A stretch of 64,000 nucleotides of DNA, taken from contig NZ_JOGX01000004.1 of assembly GCF_000719555.1 (NCBI RefSeq), forward strand, positions 186,001 through 250,000, written 5' to 3'. The position numbers and the translations under genes are program-made. Shown here one piece after another: positions 8,799-17,512 of the stretch; positions within the stretch are counted from its first letter, which is position 1; the number at the start of each line of letters is the position of its first letter. This DNA is from Streptomyces sp. NRRL F-5727. Lineage in GTDB: Bacteria > Actinomycetota > Actinomycetes > Streptomycetales > Streptomycetaceae. Below the pieces are notes generated by a model. It was not told where the DNA came from, ran no database searches, and saw only the letters and a program-made list of their open reading frames with translations.

Positions 8799-11627
8799 TC
8801 ACCAGCCGAGGTGGGTGAACCCGGCCCAGGCCGCGAGGTCGTCGGCGTCGAGTTCCGGCACGCGTGCCGCCATGTCGGCGGGCATGCCGGGCGGTGCCTG
8901 CCGGGTGCGGCGGTCCTGGAGCATCCACGACTGGGCCTCGCGCAGCGCCTCGCCGGGCGTCCGCCCCTCCCGGGCCATGTAGTGGTGGGTCATGTACATC
9001 AGCAGCGACGTCGCGCCGTCGGGCACGGTCCACAGCGAGCCCAGGACGCTGCGGGCGCCGGCGACGAGGAACGCGGTGGCCAGGCTGTACGCCTCGTCGT
9101 AGCCGTGCCCGGACACGTGGGTACGGCAGGCGGCGAGGACGACGAGTTCCAGCTCCCGGTAGCGGGCGGAGCCTTCGGTGAGCTGCTCGGCGGACAGCTC
9201 CCCACCGGACAGCTTCAGGTAGGAGCTGTGCCGGTCTCCCTGGTTGAGCACGCCGTGGCAGGCGAGGTGGAGCATGCCGCCACGCTTCTCCGAGAGCCAG
9301 CCGGTGACGGCGGCGGGGGTGGCGGTGCCCGGCCCGAGGAGGGTGCCGTGGGGGTGGAACACCCGGTGGATGGCCTGCGCCTCCTCGCCCGCGTGGTACA
9401 GGTCGAGCGTCGGATTGCCGACGACGAGCGCCTCCCGGACACCCGCCGGCCGCCGCGCCGCGAGTTCGCACAGCAGCCGCGCCGAGGGGACGTACGAGAT
9501 CGAGGCGGCCTGGCAGGCACGGCGGCGGCCGATCCGGGCCGCGTGCCAGGGCACCACGCCGAGCTCCCCCATCGGAACCAGCACCAGGGACGGCGCCCGC
9601 CCGATGCCGCGCGGCACCGCCTTGAGGAGCGGCTCCATGACGGCGCTGCCCGCCCAGTCGCAGAGTCGCGTCAGTTCCGCCCCGCCCCGGTACCGGTCCT
9701 GTGGGGCGGCGGGTGCGGGGGTCGTCTCCGGCGGGCCTCCGGCGTCCCGTCCTGGCGCGCCCACCTGGTGATAGGCCGTCAAAGCCACGGCGTCAGCTCG
9801 CAGTTCCGGCAGGTCGAGCGCGGTGACGGTGCCACGCGCGTCGACGATCAGGGCCGCCCCGCCCCCGCCCTCGCCCCCGGGAGCGAGGTACACGAGGGCC
9901 GTGCGTCCCATCGCGGTCAGCGCCCGGCCGATCTCGTCCGGCGTGGGGACGTCGAGGAGCCGGCGGCGGTGCGGGGAGGCGGCGAGGGCGTCCAGGACGC
10001 GGCGGCGCAGCCTGCTGGGCGGGCCGGAGGAGCCGAAGCCGGCCGGATCGACCTGGTCCACCGGTCCGGCCGCCGAGGCGCGCCATTCGGCGGCGAGCTC
10101 CTCCTGCCCGAGGGAGGCCAGCATCTCCGGGACGCTGTCCGTGACGGTGGCGGAGTGCAGGACGAGGCCCCGGCCGGCGTCGAGCGCGCGGACGGCCTCG
10201 TCGTAGGCGCCGTCGGCGACACACCAGTGGGCCACCTCCAGCGCTTCCTCGCCGATGCGTCGTCCGACGCCGGCGGCGTGCGCGGTACCGGACTGCAGGA
10301 GCACCGTCCAGGCAGAGGCCCGGACGGCCTCGAGGCCGACGCGCCGGGACTCGGCGTGGTTCAGGCGCGTGGCGCGGGCGTTGAGGAACTGGTTGTCCCC
10401 ACGGTGGCGGTAGGCGCGGGCGAGGGACAGCCCCGTCGAGGCCCAGAGGGGATGGGCGGGGCCGCCGGCCATGCGCCGGGCGTGCTTGAGCCAGGAGATC
10501 CCCTGGTCGAGGTGGTGGGGCCGGTCGGCGCGCGGGACCCCGGCCAGCCCCGCCAGGACGACGTGACCGCCGCCGAGGGTGCTGGCGGCACGGATCCACC
10601 GGGGGTCGTCGGGCTGGAGGAGGTCGAGGGCGTCGTGGATCAGCGCGAGCGCTTCGGTGACCCCATGGGCGTCCCGGGCGAGGATCGCACGGCCCATGCG
10701 GCTGATCCCCGCCTCGCCGTAGCGGTCGGCCTGCGCGTCCGGGGGGAGGGCGGCGATCCGGCGCCGCACCTCCTCGACGGGGGTGACGCCCGCACGCCTC
10801 TGGTCCTGGCCGGGGGTGACGTCCTCGAGCCGTCCGGTCCGCCGGGCGCGCAGGATCTCCAGGTTGCCCCGCGCCACGTCGAGGTTGGCCTCCATGCCGA
10901 GCCGGTCCATGTGGTCCGGGGAGAGCCTGCGGACGACGTCGTCGAGTTCCTGGATGTGGCGGGCGAGCGCCGTCTCGTCCTCGCGTCGGGTGGCCTGGTG
11001 GGCGCGGAACAGGGCCACTTGCGCGTCGATGCCGAGGCGGTTGGTCTCGTCGAAGACGGGCGAGTTCCGCAGCCGTGCCAGGTCGTCGACGGCGGAGTCG
11101 AAGTCGTCCTCGCCGCCCCCGGCCTGGGCGAGGTGGGCGCGCAGTCCGGCGTGCTGGACGTCGAGCGCGTCGCGTTCCGGGCTGCCGGGCGGGAACGCGC
11201 CCCGGGTCTGCTCCAGCCGCCGCAGGGCCCGCTCCATGTCGTCGGGTCCGTCGATCCGCTGGAGTCCGGCGCTGCTGTCCAGTGCGGTGATGAGCGCCTG
11301 CCGGCGCTGGTCGCCCGGCCCGTACGCCTCGGCCTCGTTCTTCAGCTCGTCCAGCTCGGTCTGGTCGACGACGGGGTTGTGGAAGCGGAGCATCGGCAGG
11401 ACCGACAGGATCTGTCCGGCGCGCAGGCCGGACATGACCGTCCCCCGCGGCAGCGCCTTCCAGTCGCCGTACAGCCGGTTCCACGCCTCGTCGGCGGTGG
11501 AGCAGCCGAGGTGGTCCATGACGGTGGCGGTGATCCGGGTGAGGTCCTGGGCGTCGACCATGCCCTGGGCGGACGCCGCCTTGAGCTCGTAGAGCAGCGC
11601 CTGGAGGTCGTACGGCTTGTCATGCAT
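8799..11627 (-). CDS. CHAT-domain cysteine protease-like protein
   Basis: 942 residues. The C-terminal about 350 are a CHAT domain (caspase HetF associated with TPRs), with the catalytic pair His791 in HLACHG and Cys834 in LAACRTH, followed by the family segment GSLWTVPD. The first about 500 residues are helical, matching the TPR-like region typical of these proteins. The expected role is a regulated protease or scaffold in a signalling or defence pathway. The ATG at 11627 has GGGAGGGAA about 9 nt upstream and overlaps the stop of the preceding gene by 8 bp, so the two are translationally coupled. Confidence 0.88.
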   Translation of the reverse strand: MHDKPYDLQALLYELKAASAQGMVDAQDLTRITATVMDHLGCSTADEAWNRLYGDWKALPRGTVMSGLRAGQILSVLPMLRFHNPVVDQTELDELKNEAEAYGPGDQRRQALITALDSSAGLQRIDGPDDMERALRRLEQTRGAFPPGSPERDALDVQHAGLRAHLAQAGGGEDDFDSAVDDLARLRNSPVFDETNRLGIDAQVALFRAHQATRREDETALARHIQELDDVVRRLSPDHMDRLGMEANLDVARGNLEILRARRTGRLEDVTPGQDQRRAGVTPVEEVRRRIAALPPDAQADRYGEAGISRMGRAILARDAHGVTEALALIHDALDLLQPDDPRWIRAASTLGGGHVVLAGLAGVPRADRPHHLDQGISWLKHARRMAGGPAHPLWASTGLSLARAYRHRGDNQFLNARATRLNHAESRRVGLEAVRASAWTVLLQSGTAHAAGVGRRIGEEALEVAHWCVADGAYDEAVRALDAGRGLVLHSATVTDSVPEMLASLGQEELAAEWRASAAGPVDQVDPAGFGSSGPPSRLRRRVLDALAASPHRRRLLDVPTPDEIGRALTAMGRTALVYLAPGGEGGGGAALIVDARGTVTALDLPELRADAVALTAYHQVGAPGRDAGGPPETTPAPAAPQDRYRGGAELTRLCDWAGSAVMEPLLKAVPRGIGRAPSLVLVPMGELGVVPWHAARIGRRRACQAASISYVPSARLLCELAARRPAGVREALVVGNPTLDLYHAGEEAQAIHRVFHPHGTLLGPGTATPAAVTGWLSEKRGGMLHLACHGVLNQGDRHSSYLKLSGGELSAEQLTEGSARYRELELVVLAACRTHVSGHGYDEAYSLATAFLVAGARSVLGSLWTVPDGATSLLMYMTHHYMAREGRTPGEALREAQSWMLQDRRTRQAPPGMPADMAARVPELDADDLAAWAGFTHLGW

Positions 11628-12164
11628 GGGGGTCGTTCCCTCCCGGCCGCGGCGCGGTCCGTGTGCGGTACGGGGCGAGGGCGGCGTTCAGCCATGCCTC
11701 CCCCTCCTCCGTGTCGAAGTCCACCGGTGGCCGGTCGTCGGCCTCCAGCGGGGACGCCGGGCCGAACCGGTCCTCGAAGAGCACCGCGACGCGGTCGGCG
11801 GGCTCGCGTTTGGACGGCCAGACGAAGCCCTGAGCCCAGGGCGCGGTGCGCCGCCGGCTCCAGTGATCCGCGCGGCGAGCCGCCGCCGGTCCGCCGCGGG
11901 CCGGTCGCGCATGCCCGGCGCCAGTCCGAGGGTGACGGCGGCGGCCTCCTCCAACTCGCCCCCGCCGAGCCGGCCGACGGCCGTGCGCAGCAGGTTCTCC
12001 ACCTCGACGGGCCACGCCTCGGCCACCGCCCCTGGCGCGGCCAGGGCCGCCGCGCGTAACAGGGGCAGCTCCGACTCCCGGACCCGCACGATCCCTTCCA
12101 GCCGCACCCGCTTCACCTCCAGGAGAATCGACGCGACGTCCAACGGTTCAGCCAGAGGCGCCAT
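11620..12164 (-). pseudogene. CHAT-associated protein gene interrupted by a frameshift
   Basis: From the ATG at 12164 one frame encodes about 99 plausible residues (PLDVASILLEVKRVRLEG to AADRRRLAAR). The coding character then switches to the next frame, giving DHWSRRRTAPWAQGFVWPS and ending in an acidic segment before a TGA at 11620. That stop overlaps the CHAT start (ATGCATGA), which argues that the second frame is the genuine C-terminus. Joining both near 11870 by a -1 step gives about 181 residues. Such small proteins regularly precede CHAT genes and may be an adaptor. The cause could be an indel, a sequencing error or recoding; no obvious slippery heptamer was seen. Confidence 0.6.
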
Positions 12165-12199
12165 GGGCCCATGATCGTGTGCCGGGGAATCGCACTTCA

Positions 12200-12219
12200 A
12201 GTCCGGTGTGCACCGGACT
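12200..12219. promoter_or_regulatory. perfect 9-bp inverted repeat upstream of the CHAT operon
   Basis: AGTCCGGTG, a 2-nt centre, then CACCGGACT. It lies 36 bp before the ATG of the CHAT-associated gene and 124 bp after the end of the upstream GNAT gene. It could be a dimeric-repressor operator or the terminator of the GNAT transcript; the very short centre favours an operator. Confidence 0.4.
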
Positions 12220-12342
12220 CCCGGCGATCACCGTACGCCGGTGGGCACGGTGGATCCGGCCGACTCCGGGTCGTCTCCCGGGCGTTGGCGGGTCGGTCGC
12301 GGGTCGAGGAAAGGGAGGAAGCGTGGGGGAAGGAGCCGCCGG

Positions 12343-12897
12343 TCAGGAGGCGATGGGGAGTCCCCACGTCTGGAGGACGAAGGGGCGTCCCTTCTCCTCC
12401 CCCTCGATCAGCGGTACGTCGAGGAGGGTGAATCCGGCCTTGGTCGCGACGGCGACGCTGGCGGCGTTCTCGGCCTCCAGTTCGAGGATCACCCGCTCCG
12501 CACCGAGCTCCTCGACGGCGTACGCGGCCATGAGCCGTACCGCGCGCGCCGCGAGGCCCTGGCCGCGGTGGGCGGGGCCGACGGCGTAGCCGAGCTCCAC
12601 GCCGCCCGGGATGCGCCGCAGCATGCCCTCGCCGAGGGGCGCGCCGCCGTCGACGGTGATGGCGAAGAGGAGGGTCGTGCCCTCCGCCCGGAGGTTCCGG
12701 GCCCGCTCCAGCCGGGTGGCGGCGGCCTGCGCGTCGAAGGGCGAGACGATCGGTGTCCAGTAGGCGACGTCGGGGTCCTCGAACAGCTCCGGCATCGCGG
12801 CCAGGTCCGTCTCCGTCCAGTCGCGCAGGACGATGCCCTCCCCGCGGAGCTCGGTCCGCTCGGGGAACGGGGCGGAGGTCGTGTTGCTGCTGCTCAT
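12343..12897 (-). CDS. GNAT N-acetyltransferase, RimJ/RimL type
   Basis: 184 residues with the layout of ribosomal-protein or amino-group acetyltransferases: RGEGIVLRDWTETDLAAM near the start, the acetyl-CoA loop in PAHRGQGLAARAVRLM and the C-terminal ENAASVAVATKAGFT. The acceptor substrate is unknown. AAGGAA lies 9 nt before the ATG at 12897. It has its own promoter region and seems monocistronic. Confidence 0.85.
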   Translation of the reverse strand: MSSSNTTSAPFPERTELRGEGIVLRDWTETDLAAMPELFEDPDVAYWTPIVSPFDAQAAATRLERARNLRAEGTTLLFAITVDGGAPLGEGMLRRIPGGVELGYAVGPAHRGQGLAARAVRLMAAYAVEELGAERVILELEAENAASVAVATKAGFTLLDVPLIEGEEKGRPFVLQTWGLPIAS

Positions 12898-13017
12898 GGT
12901 GCGGTTCCTTCCTGGCCTCGAATGCGACGCAGCATAGCGAGACGATCACCGGATCATCCGGTATCCGGACCGCTGATCGCGTGCACCGGGTCCCCTTCCC
13001 GGCGTGCGGGCCCGGGT

Positions 13018-13830
13018 TCAGCCGGTCGCGGTGAAGAGGCCGTTGAGCTCCGGGTAGTCGATCGCGTCCCGGAGGGAGTCGTAGCCGCCTGCCTGGTGGA
13101 GGTCGAGGGCGGCGCGCCGGGCGGTGGCGTAGGCGGCCTGGGCCACGCCCGAGCCGAGGCTCACCCGGGCCACGCCGAGCGCGCCCAGCTCGGCCACCGG
13201 CGGGGCGCCCGGGCCGGCCATGACGTTGAGGGGGACCGTCAGGCCCGCGGCCAGTTCCTCGATGAGGCCGGGGTCCGTGACGCCCGGGACGAAGACGCCG
13301 TCCGCGCCGGCGTCCACGTAGCGGCGGGCCCGGTCCAGGGTGTCCCGCAGCCGGGTGGCGGGGTCGCCCAGGCCGAGCAGGTACGTGTCGACGCGGGCGT
13401 TGACGAAGAGGTCGGCGCCCGCCCGCTCCGCCGCCGCGCGGGCGGCCGTCAGGCGGTCGGCCAGCGCGCCCGGCGGGCGGGTGCCGTCCTCGATGTTGAC
13501 GCCCGCCACGCCGGACTCCAGGACACGGGCGACCGTGTCCGCCACTTCGGCGGGCGTCCCGCCGTAGCCTCCCTCGATGTCGACGGTCACCGGCACGGCG
13601 ACCGCGGCCGTGATGCGGCCGATGACGCCCAGCACCAGGTCCCGGGAGACGCGGTCCCCGTCCGGTGCGCCGAGCGACCAGGCGACGCCGGCGCTGGTGG
13701 TGGCGATCGCGGCGGCGCCCGCCGCCTCGACGATCCGGGCGCTCGCGGCGTCCCAGACGTTGGCGAGCGCGAGCGGACGGGCGGGCGTGTGGAGGGAGCG
13801 GAAGAGCGAGGACCGGTTGTCGTGGATCAT
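13018..13830 (-). CDS. isocitrate lyase/phosphoenolpyruvate mutase family protein
   Basis: 270 residues of the ICL/PEPM (beta/alpha)8 superfamily: an N-terminal LANVWDAASARIVEAAG, the metal/substrate strand VTVDIEGGYG and GVNIEDGTRPPG, then NARVDTYLLG and the C-terminal LGVARVSLGSG. It lacks the KKCGH lyase motif of true isocitrate lyase, so it is more likely an oxaloacetate or 2-methylisocitrate-type C-C lyase or a hydrolase. The ATG at 13830 is preferred over a TTG four codons upstream. No partner gene is adjacent; the next gene is divergent. Confidence 0.82.
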   Translation of the reverse strand: MIHDNRSSLFRSLHTPARPLALANVWDAASARIVEAAGAAAIATTSAGVAWSLGAPDGDRVSRDLVLGVIGRITAAVAVPVTVDIEGGYGGTPAEVADTVARVLESGVAGVNIEDGTRPPGALADRLTAARAAAERAGADLFVNARVDTYLLGLGDPATRLRDTLDRARRYVDAGADGVFVPGVTDPGLIEELAAGLTVPLNVMAGPGAPPVAELGALGVARVSLGSGVAQAAYATARRAALDLHQAGGYDSLRDAIDYPELNGLFTATG

Positions 13831-13979
13831 GCGCTCAGCCAATCAGCGGGCGCGGCCGCTGTCCGGCAGGAATGCGACATCGACGTCAGCGGGGTCCGTG
13901 AGTCGGCAGGGTCCGTTCGCTCCGCCCCTCCCCCGGGCCGCGGTATTTCGCTGGGCACCCCCCGCACCCCCGGGGCACA

Positions 13980-16900
13980 ATGCCCGCGATGATCTCCACC
14001 GCCGGCGCCCTGCTCGCCGCTCTCGAACCCCTCCCCCACTCCGCGCGGCTCCGGTTCACCGCCGTCACCGCGCACCGGCTCGCCGCCGACGGCGGTCTTC
14101 GGCCGCTGCTCGGCGAGCTGGACGCGCGCGGCCCGTACGAGCGCCGGCTGGCCGCGCTGGCGGCGTTCGCCGCCGGTGAGTCCAGCCACCTGATGGCACG
14201 GCTGGGCGATCTCGATCCGGTGGTCCGCCGTTACGCGCTCCGCGCCGTCCGGCGCCTGCCCACCCAGGGGCCCGCCGCAGACCCCGGCGTCGACTCCGCC
14301 GTCGAGGCCGCCATCACGGCCGCCTACGACGACGCTCCGGCGGTGGTCCGCGCCGACCTCGCGCGCCTGTTGCGCGACGGCCGGCGGTCCGCGCTCGCCG
14401 AGCGGCTCGTCGAGCGGGTGCGCACGGAGTACGGCGAGCGGGACGCGGCGCTCCTGCTGCCGGGCTGCTCGCCGCGGTTCACCGCGCGGCTGCTCCCCGA
14501 GCTGGCGGGGGCGCTGAGGTCCGAGGACTGGAGCACGCTGGCGCTCCGCCACCCCGTCGCCGTGCTCGACCAGGCGGAGCGGCAGCTCGCCGGGCTCACC
14601 GGGCGGTCGCGCGACGAGTGGTGGCGGCGGTACGCGGCGGGACTGGCCGCCGCGCTGCCCGCGGCACCGGAGCGCGTCCTGGAGCTGCTGGAGACGTACG
14701 GCCCCGACGAACTGCCCGGCCCGGTCCACGACCGGCTGGGCGACCTCGTCGCGGTGGACGCCGAGCGGGTCGTCCGCCTGCTCGCCGACCCGGACCGCCG
14801 GCAGGTGCGGTGGGAGCGGGTCGCGGGGCCGGCGCTGATCCGCCTGCTCGTGGCGGCGGATCCGCCGTCGCTGCCCCGGCTGGGGCTCCGCTGGTTCCAC
14901 CGGGGCGCCTTCGGCACGCTGCTGCGGACGGTGCCGCCGGAGCGCCGGGGCGCCTTCCTGGACGCGGTCGTCGGCGCGGCCGGCCCGCAGAACCACAACG
15001 TCCGCGTCCACCCGGGCGTCCTCGCGCTGCTGCCGCCGGCCGAGCGGCACGCCCGGGCCCGCGCCCTGCTCGACGACGCGCAGGACTCCTGGGACCGCTG
15101 GAGCCTGCTCACCCTCCTGCCGCCCGAGGAGGCGCGCCCCGAACTGTCGGCCGCCCTCGCCTCGCGGGACGCCGAACAGCGCGGCGGGGTCTGGGACATG
15201 CTGGTGCGCAACGCGGCGCACAGCCGCGACCCCGAGCAGGTCGGGGACGTGCTCGCGCGGGCCGCCGACCGGCTGGCCGACGAGTGGGACCCCGTGCGCG
15301 GGGACCTCCTCTCGGCGCTCGCCGACGTGCCGACTCCCCTCCTGGCGGCCGCACTCGAGAGCGCCGACGGCTCCGCGTCACTGGAGCGGCTGTGCCGCGA
15401 CGCGCTGGCGGCCCGTGACTGCTCCCCCGTGACCCGCGACGCGCTCCGCACGCTGGCGACGGCCCTGCTCGCCGACCGTACGACGGCGACCGCCCGGCCG
15501 CTGGGCGCGCGTCTCCTGGAGACGCTGACCGCGCACACGGGCACGGTCGAACTCGTCTGCCTCGACCAGGCGTTGGACGATGACGGGGTCCGTTCCGTGG
15601 CCGCCGCGCTCGGCCCCTGGCTGGACCGGAGCACCGCCCGGGGCGACGTCGCGCCGCTGCTCGCGCTGGTCGCGTCCTGCGGCCGCCGCGCGTACGGCGT
15701 ACCGGAGCTCCAGGACCGCCTGGAGAAGGCGCTCGCCACGTGCCCGGACCCGGTCCTCGGCGACGTCGCCGCCGCCTGGCTCGCCGACCCCGCGACCCGC
15801 GGCGGGCGGGTCGAGGCGCTGCTGGCGCGGGAGCCCTCGGCCGTCTTCCTTCCCCCGGTGCTCGCCGTCCTCGCCGCGGAGCGCACCGACCTCCTGGACG
15901 CCGCCCTGGGGGAGACCGTAGGCCCCGGCGGGCGGTTCCCCGTGGCGGGGGCTCCCCGGCCGCTGCCCGCGTTCCGGCACGCCGACCGGTGGCTGCCGCG
16001 GCAGCAGGAGGCCGCGGTGCGGCTGGCGGCGGCCGTCGTCGCCGACCCGGACCGCGGGGTCGGCGAACGGGCCGCGGTCCTCCGCGCGGTGGCCCCGGTG
16101 CCGGAGCACGGCCGCGCCCTGCTGCGGCGGTACGCATCCCCCGTACCGGACGCCCCCGGGCCCGAGCGCGCGCTCGCCGCGGCGGCACTGGACGCCGCCG
16201 CGCACACCGACGATCCGGCCTCGGCCCTCGGCGCCCTCCTCGACCACGCCGGCGACGACGGGGCCGCGGCGGCCTGGTCCGCCGCCGGGCGCGCCGCCGC
16301 GCATGCGCGGCCGAGCCGGGTCGCGGCCCTGCTCCATGACGTGCTGACGCGGGAGTCCGGGGTGAAGGTCACCGTCAGGAAGGCCGCCGCCCGGCTCGCC
16401 GCCCGTCATCTGCCCCGGAGGGCGGCCGTCACGCTCCTGGCGAACGTGGCCGGTGCTCCCGGTGTCCATCCGGACGTGCACGCGACCGTCGTCGGTCTGG
16501 CCGCGACGCTGCTGCCCGCCCCGGAGATGTGGGCCCTGCTGGAGTCCGCGGCAGCCGCCGACGGGCCGGAGACGGTCCGGACCGCGCTGCTTCACGTGAA
16601 CCCGGCGGACCTGGCTCCGGCGCACCGGGGGCGGTTCGGGGAGCTGATGGCCCGGCAGGCGTTCACGACGAGTCACAGCACGGCGTACCTCGCCCTGTCC
16701 GGACTCGCCGACTGGGCGCGGTACGCCCCCGAGGCGGGCACCGCGCTCGCGGACCTCTACACCGACCTGACCAGGTCGGAACAGCTCTGGACGGTGCGAA
16801 GCGGGCTCCAGGACCTGGCCCGGTCCGGCCTTCCGCATCCCGTCGGCGGTGCGGCTCCGGGCAGTCTCCTGCACGGCGTGGTCGACCGGCTGCTGGCGTA

Positions 16901-17426
16901 CGTCGCCGTCGGCGAACCGGAGGGCGGAGGACGGGGCGGGGACCTCCCGGCGCTCCGCCGGCTCCACTCCCTCCTGGAATCACCGCGGCAGGACCCGGGC
17001 GCGTGCGCCGACCTGGCCCGTCAGCTCGCGGACGAGCCGCTGGCCACCGCCACCCGCACGGCCCTCCTCGTCCGCGCGATCGACCTGACGGCGCCCGCGC
17101 CCGAGATCCTGGGCGCCGTGCGGGACCTGCTCGCCGTGGTCGCCGGCCGTCCCGTCCTCGCCGCCCGGGCGGCCGAGGAGATCGAAGAGGCCCACCAGAG
17201 CGGCACACCGCTCGCCGACCCGGCCGCCGCCCTCGCCGCCGTCCGCGCCCTGGGCGACGACGGCGGACTCGTCCCGGGCCTGCTCGCCGTCGGCCTCACG
17301 AACGGCGTCGGATCCCGGCAGGGCTGGCCGGACCCCTGCCGTACGGCCCTGCTCGCCCTGCGCCGGCATCCGGAACCGGACGTCCGCGACCTGGCGTACG
17401 CGACGGACCTGAGCAGCTGTCACTGA
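13980..17426 (+). CDS. very large HEAT-like alpha-helical repeat protein
   Basis: 1148 residues of continuous Ala/Leu/Arg-rich helices, with DPVVRRYALRAVRRL near residue 80 and EPDVRDLAYATDLS at the very end, both typical of HEAT/armadillo repeats. There is no signal peptide, membrane segment or catalytic motif. Such solenoids usually work as scaffolds or substrate binders. Two in-frame ATGs (13980 and 13989) are close; I take the first. No ribosome site is obvious. It is probably monocistronic: a palindrome covers its stop codon and the next gene has its own ribosome site. Confidence 0.8.
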   Translation: MPAMISTAGALLAALEPLPHSARLRFTAVTAHRLAADGGLRPLLGELDARGPYERRLAALAAFAAGESSHLMARLGDLDPVVRRYALRAVRRLPTQGPAADPGVDSAVEAAITAAYDDAPAVVRADLARLLRDGRRSALAERLVERVRTEYGERDAALLLPGCSPRFTARLLPELAGALRSEDWSTLALRHPVAVLDQAERQLAGLTGRSRDEWWRRYAAGLAAALPAAPERVLELLETYGPDELPGPVHDRLGDLVAVDAERVVRLLADPDRRQVRWERVAGPALIRLLVAADPPSLPRLGLRWFHRGAFGTLLRTVPPERRGAFLDAVVGAAGPQNHNVRVHPGVLALLPPAERHARARALLDDAQDSWDRWSLLTLLPPEEARPELSAALASRDAEQRGGVWDMLVRNAAHSRDPEQVGDVLARAADRLADEWDPVRGDLLSALADVPTPLLAAALESADGSASLERLCRDALAARDCSPVTRDALRTLATALLADRTTATARPLGARLLETLTAHTGTVELVCLDQALDDDGVRSVAAALGPWLDRSTARGDVAPLLALVASCGRRAYGVPELQDRLEKALATCPDPVLGDVAAAWLADPATRGGRVEALLAREPSAVFLPPVLAVLAAERTDLLDAALGETVGPGGRFPVAGAPRPLPAFRHADRWLPRQQEAAVRLAAAVVADPDRGVGERAAVLRAVAPVPEHGRALLRRYASPVPDAPGPERALAAAALDAAAHTDDPASALGALLDHAGDDGAAAAWSAAGRAAAHARPSRVAALLHDVLTRESGVKVTVRKAAARLAARHLPRRAAVTLLANVAGAPGVHPDVHATVVGLAATLLPAPEMWALLESAAAADGPETVRTALLHVNPADLAPAHRGRFGELMARQAFTTSHSTAYLALSGLADWARYAPEAGTALADLYTDLTRSEQLWTVRSGLQDLARSGLPHPVGGAAPGSLLHGVVDRLLAYVAVGEPEGGGRGGDLPALRRLHSLLESPRQDPGACADLARQLADEPLATATRTALLVRAIDLTAPAPEILGAVRDLLAVVAGRPVLAARAAEEIEEAHQSGTPLADPAAALAAVRALGDDGGLVPGLLAVGLTNGVGSRQGWPDPCRTALLALRRHPEPDVRDLAYATDLSSCH

Positions 17427-17433
17427 CAGCTGC
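17413..17433 (+). terminator. palindrome across the stop codon, possible terminator
   Basis: GCAGCTGTCA, one C, then TGACAGCTGC: a perfect 10-1-10 inverted repeat that includes the TGA of the HEAT-like gene. As RNA it would fold with a short loop; no U-tract follows. Confidence 0.4.
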
Positions 17434-17512
17434 CGGAGGGCACGTTAGCGGGGCGTGAGCGAGACGGCAGGGGCGCCGCCGAAGGTGGAGGCCGACCACA
17501 CCAGGAGGCATC

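Noticed and set aside
8811..12059. A 1082-codon plus-strand frame opposite the CHAT gene
   Set aside because: Antisense shadow; the CHAT His/Cys motifs and start site are on the minus strand.
17413..17433. Attachment site (att)
   Set aside because: The palindrome lies at a protein gene end without tRNA or integrase nearby.
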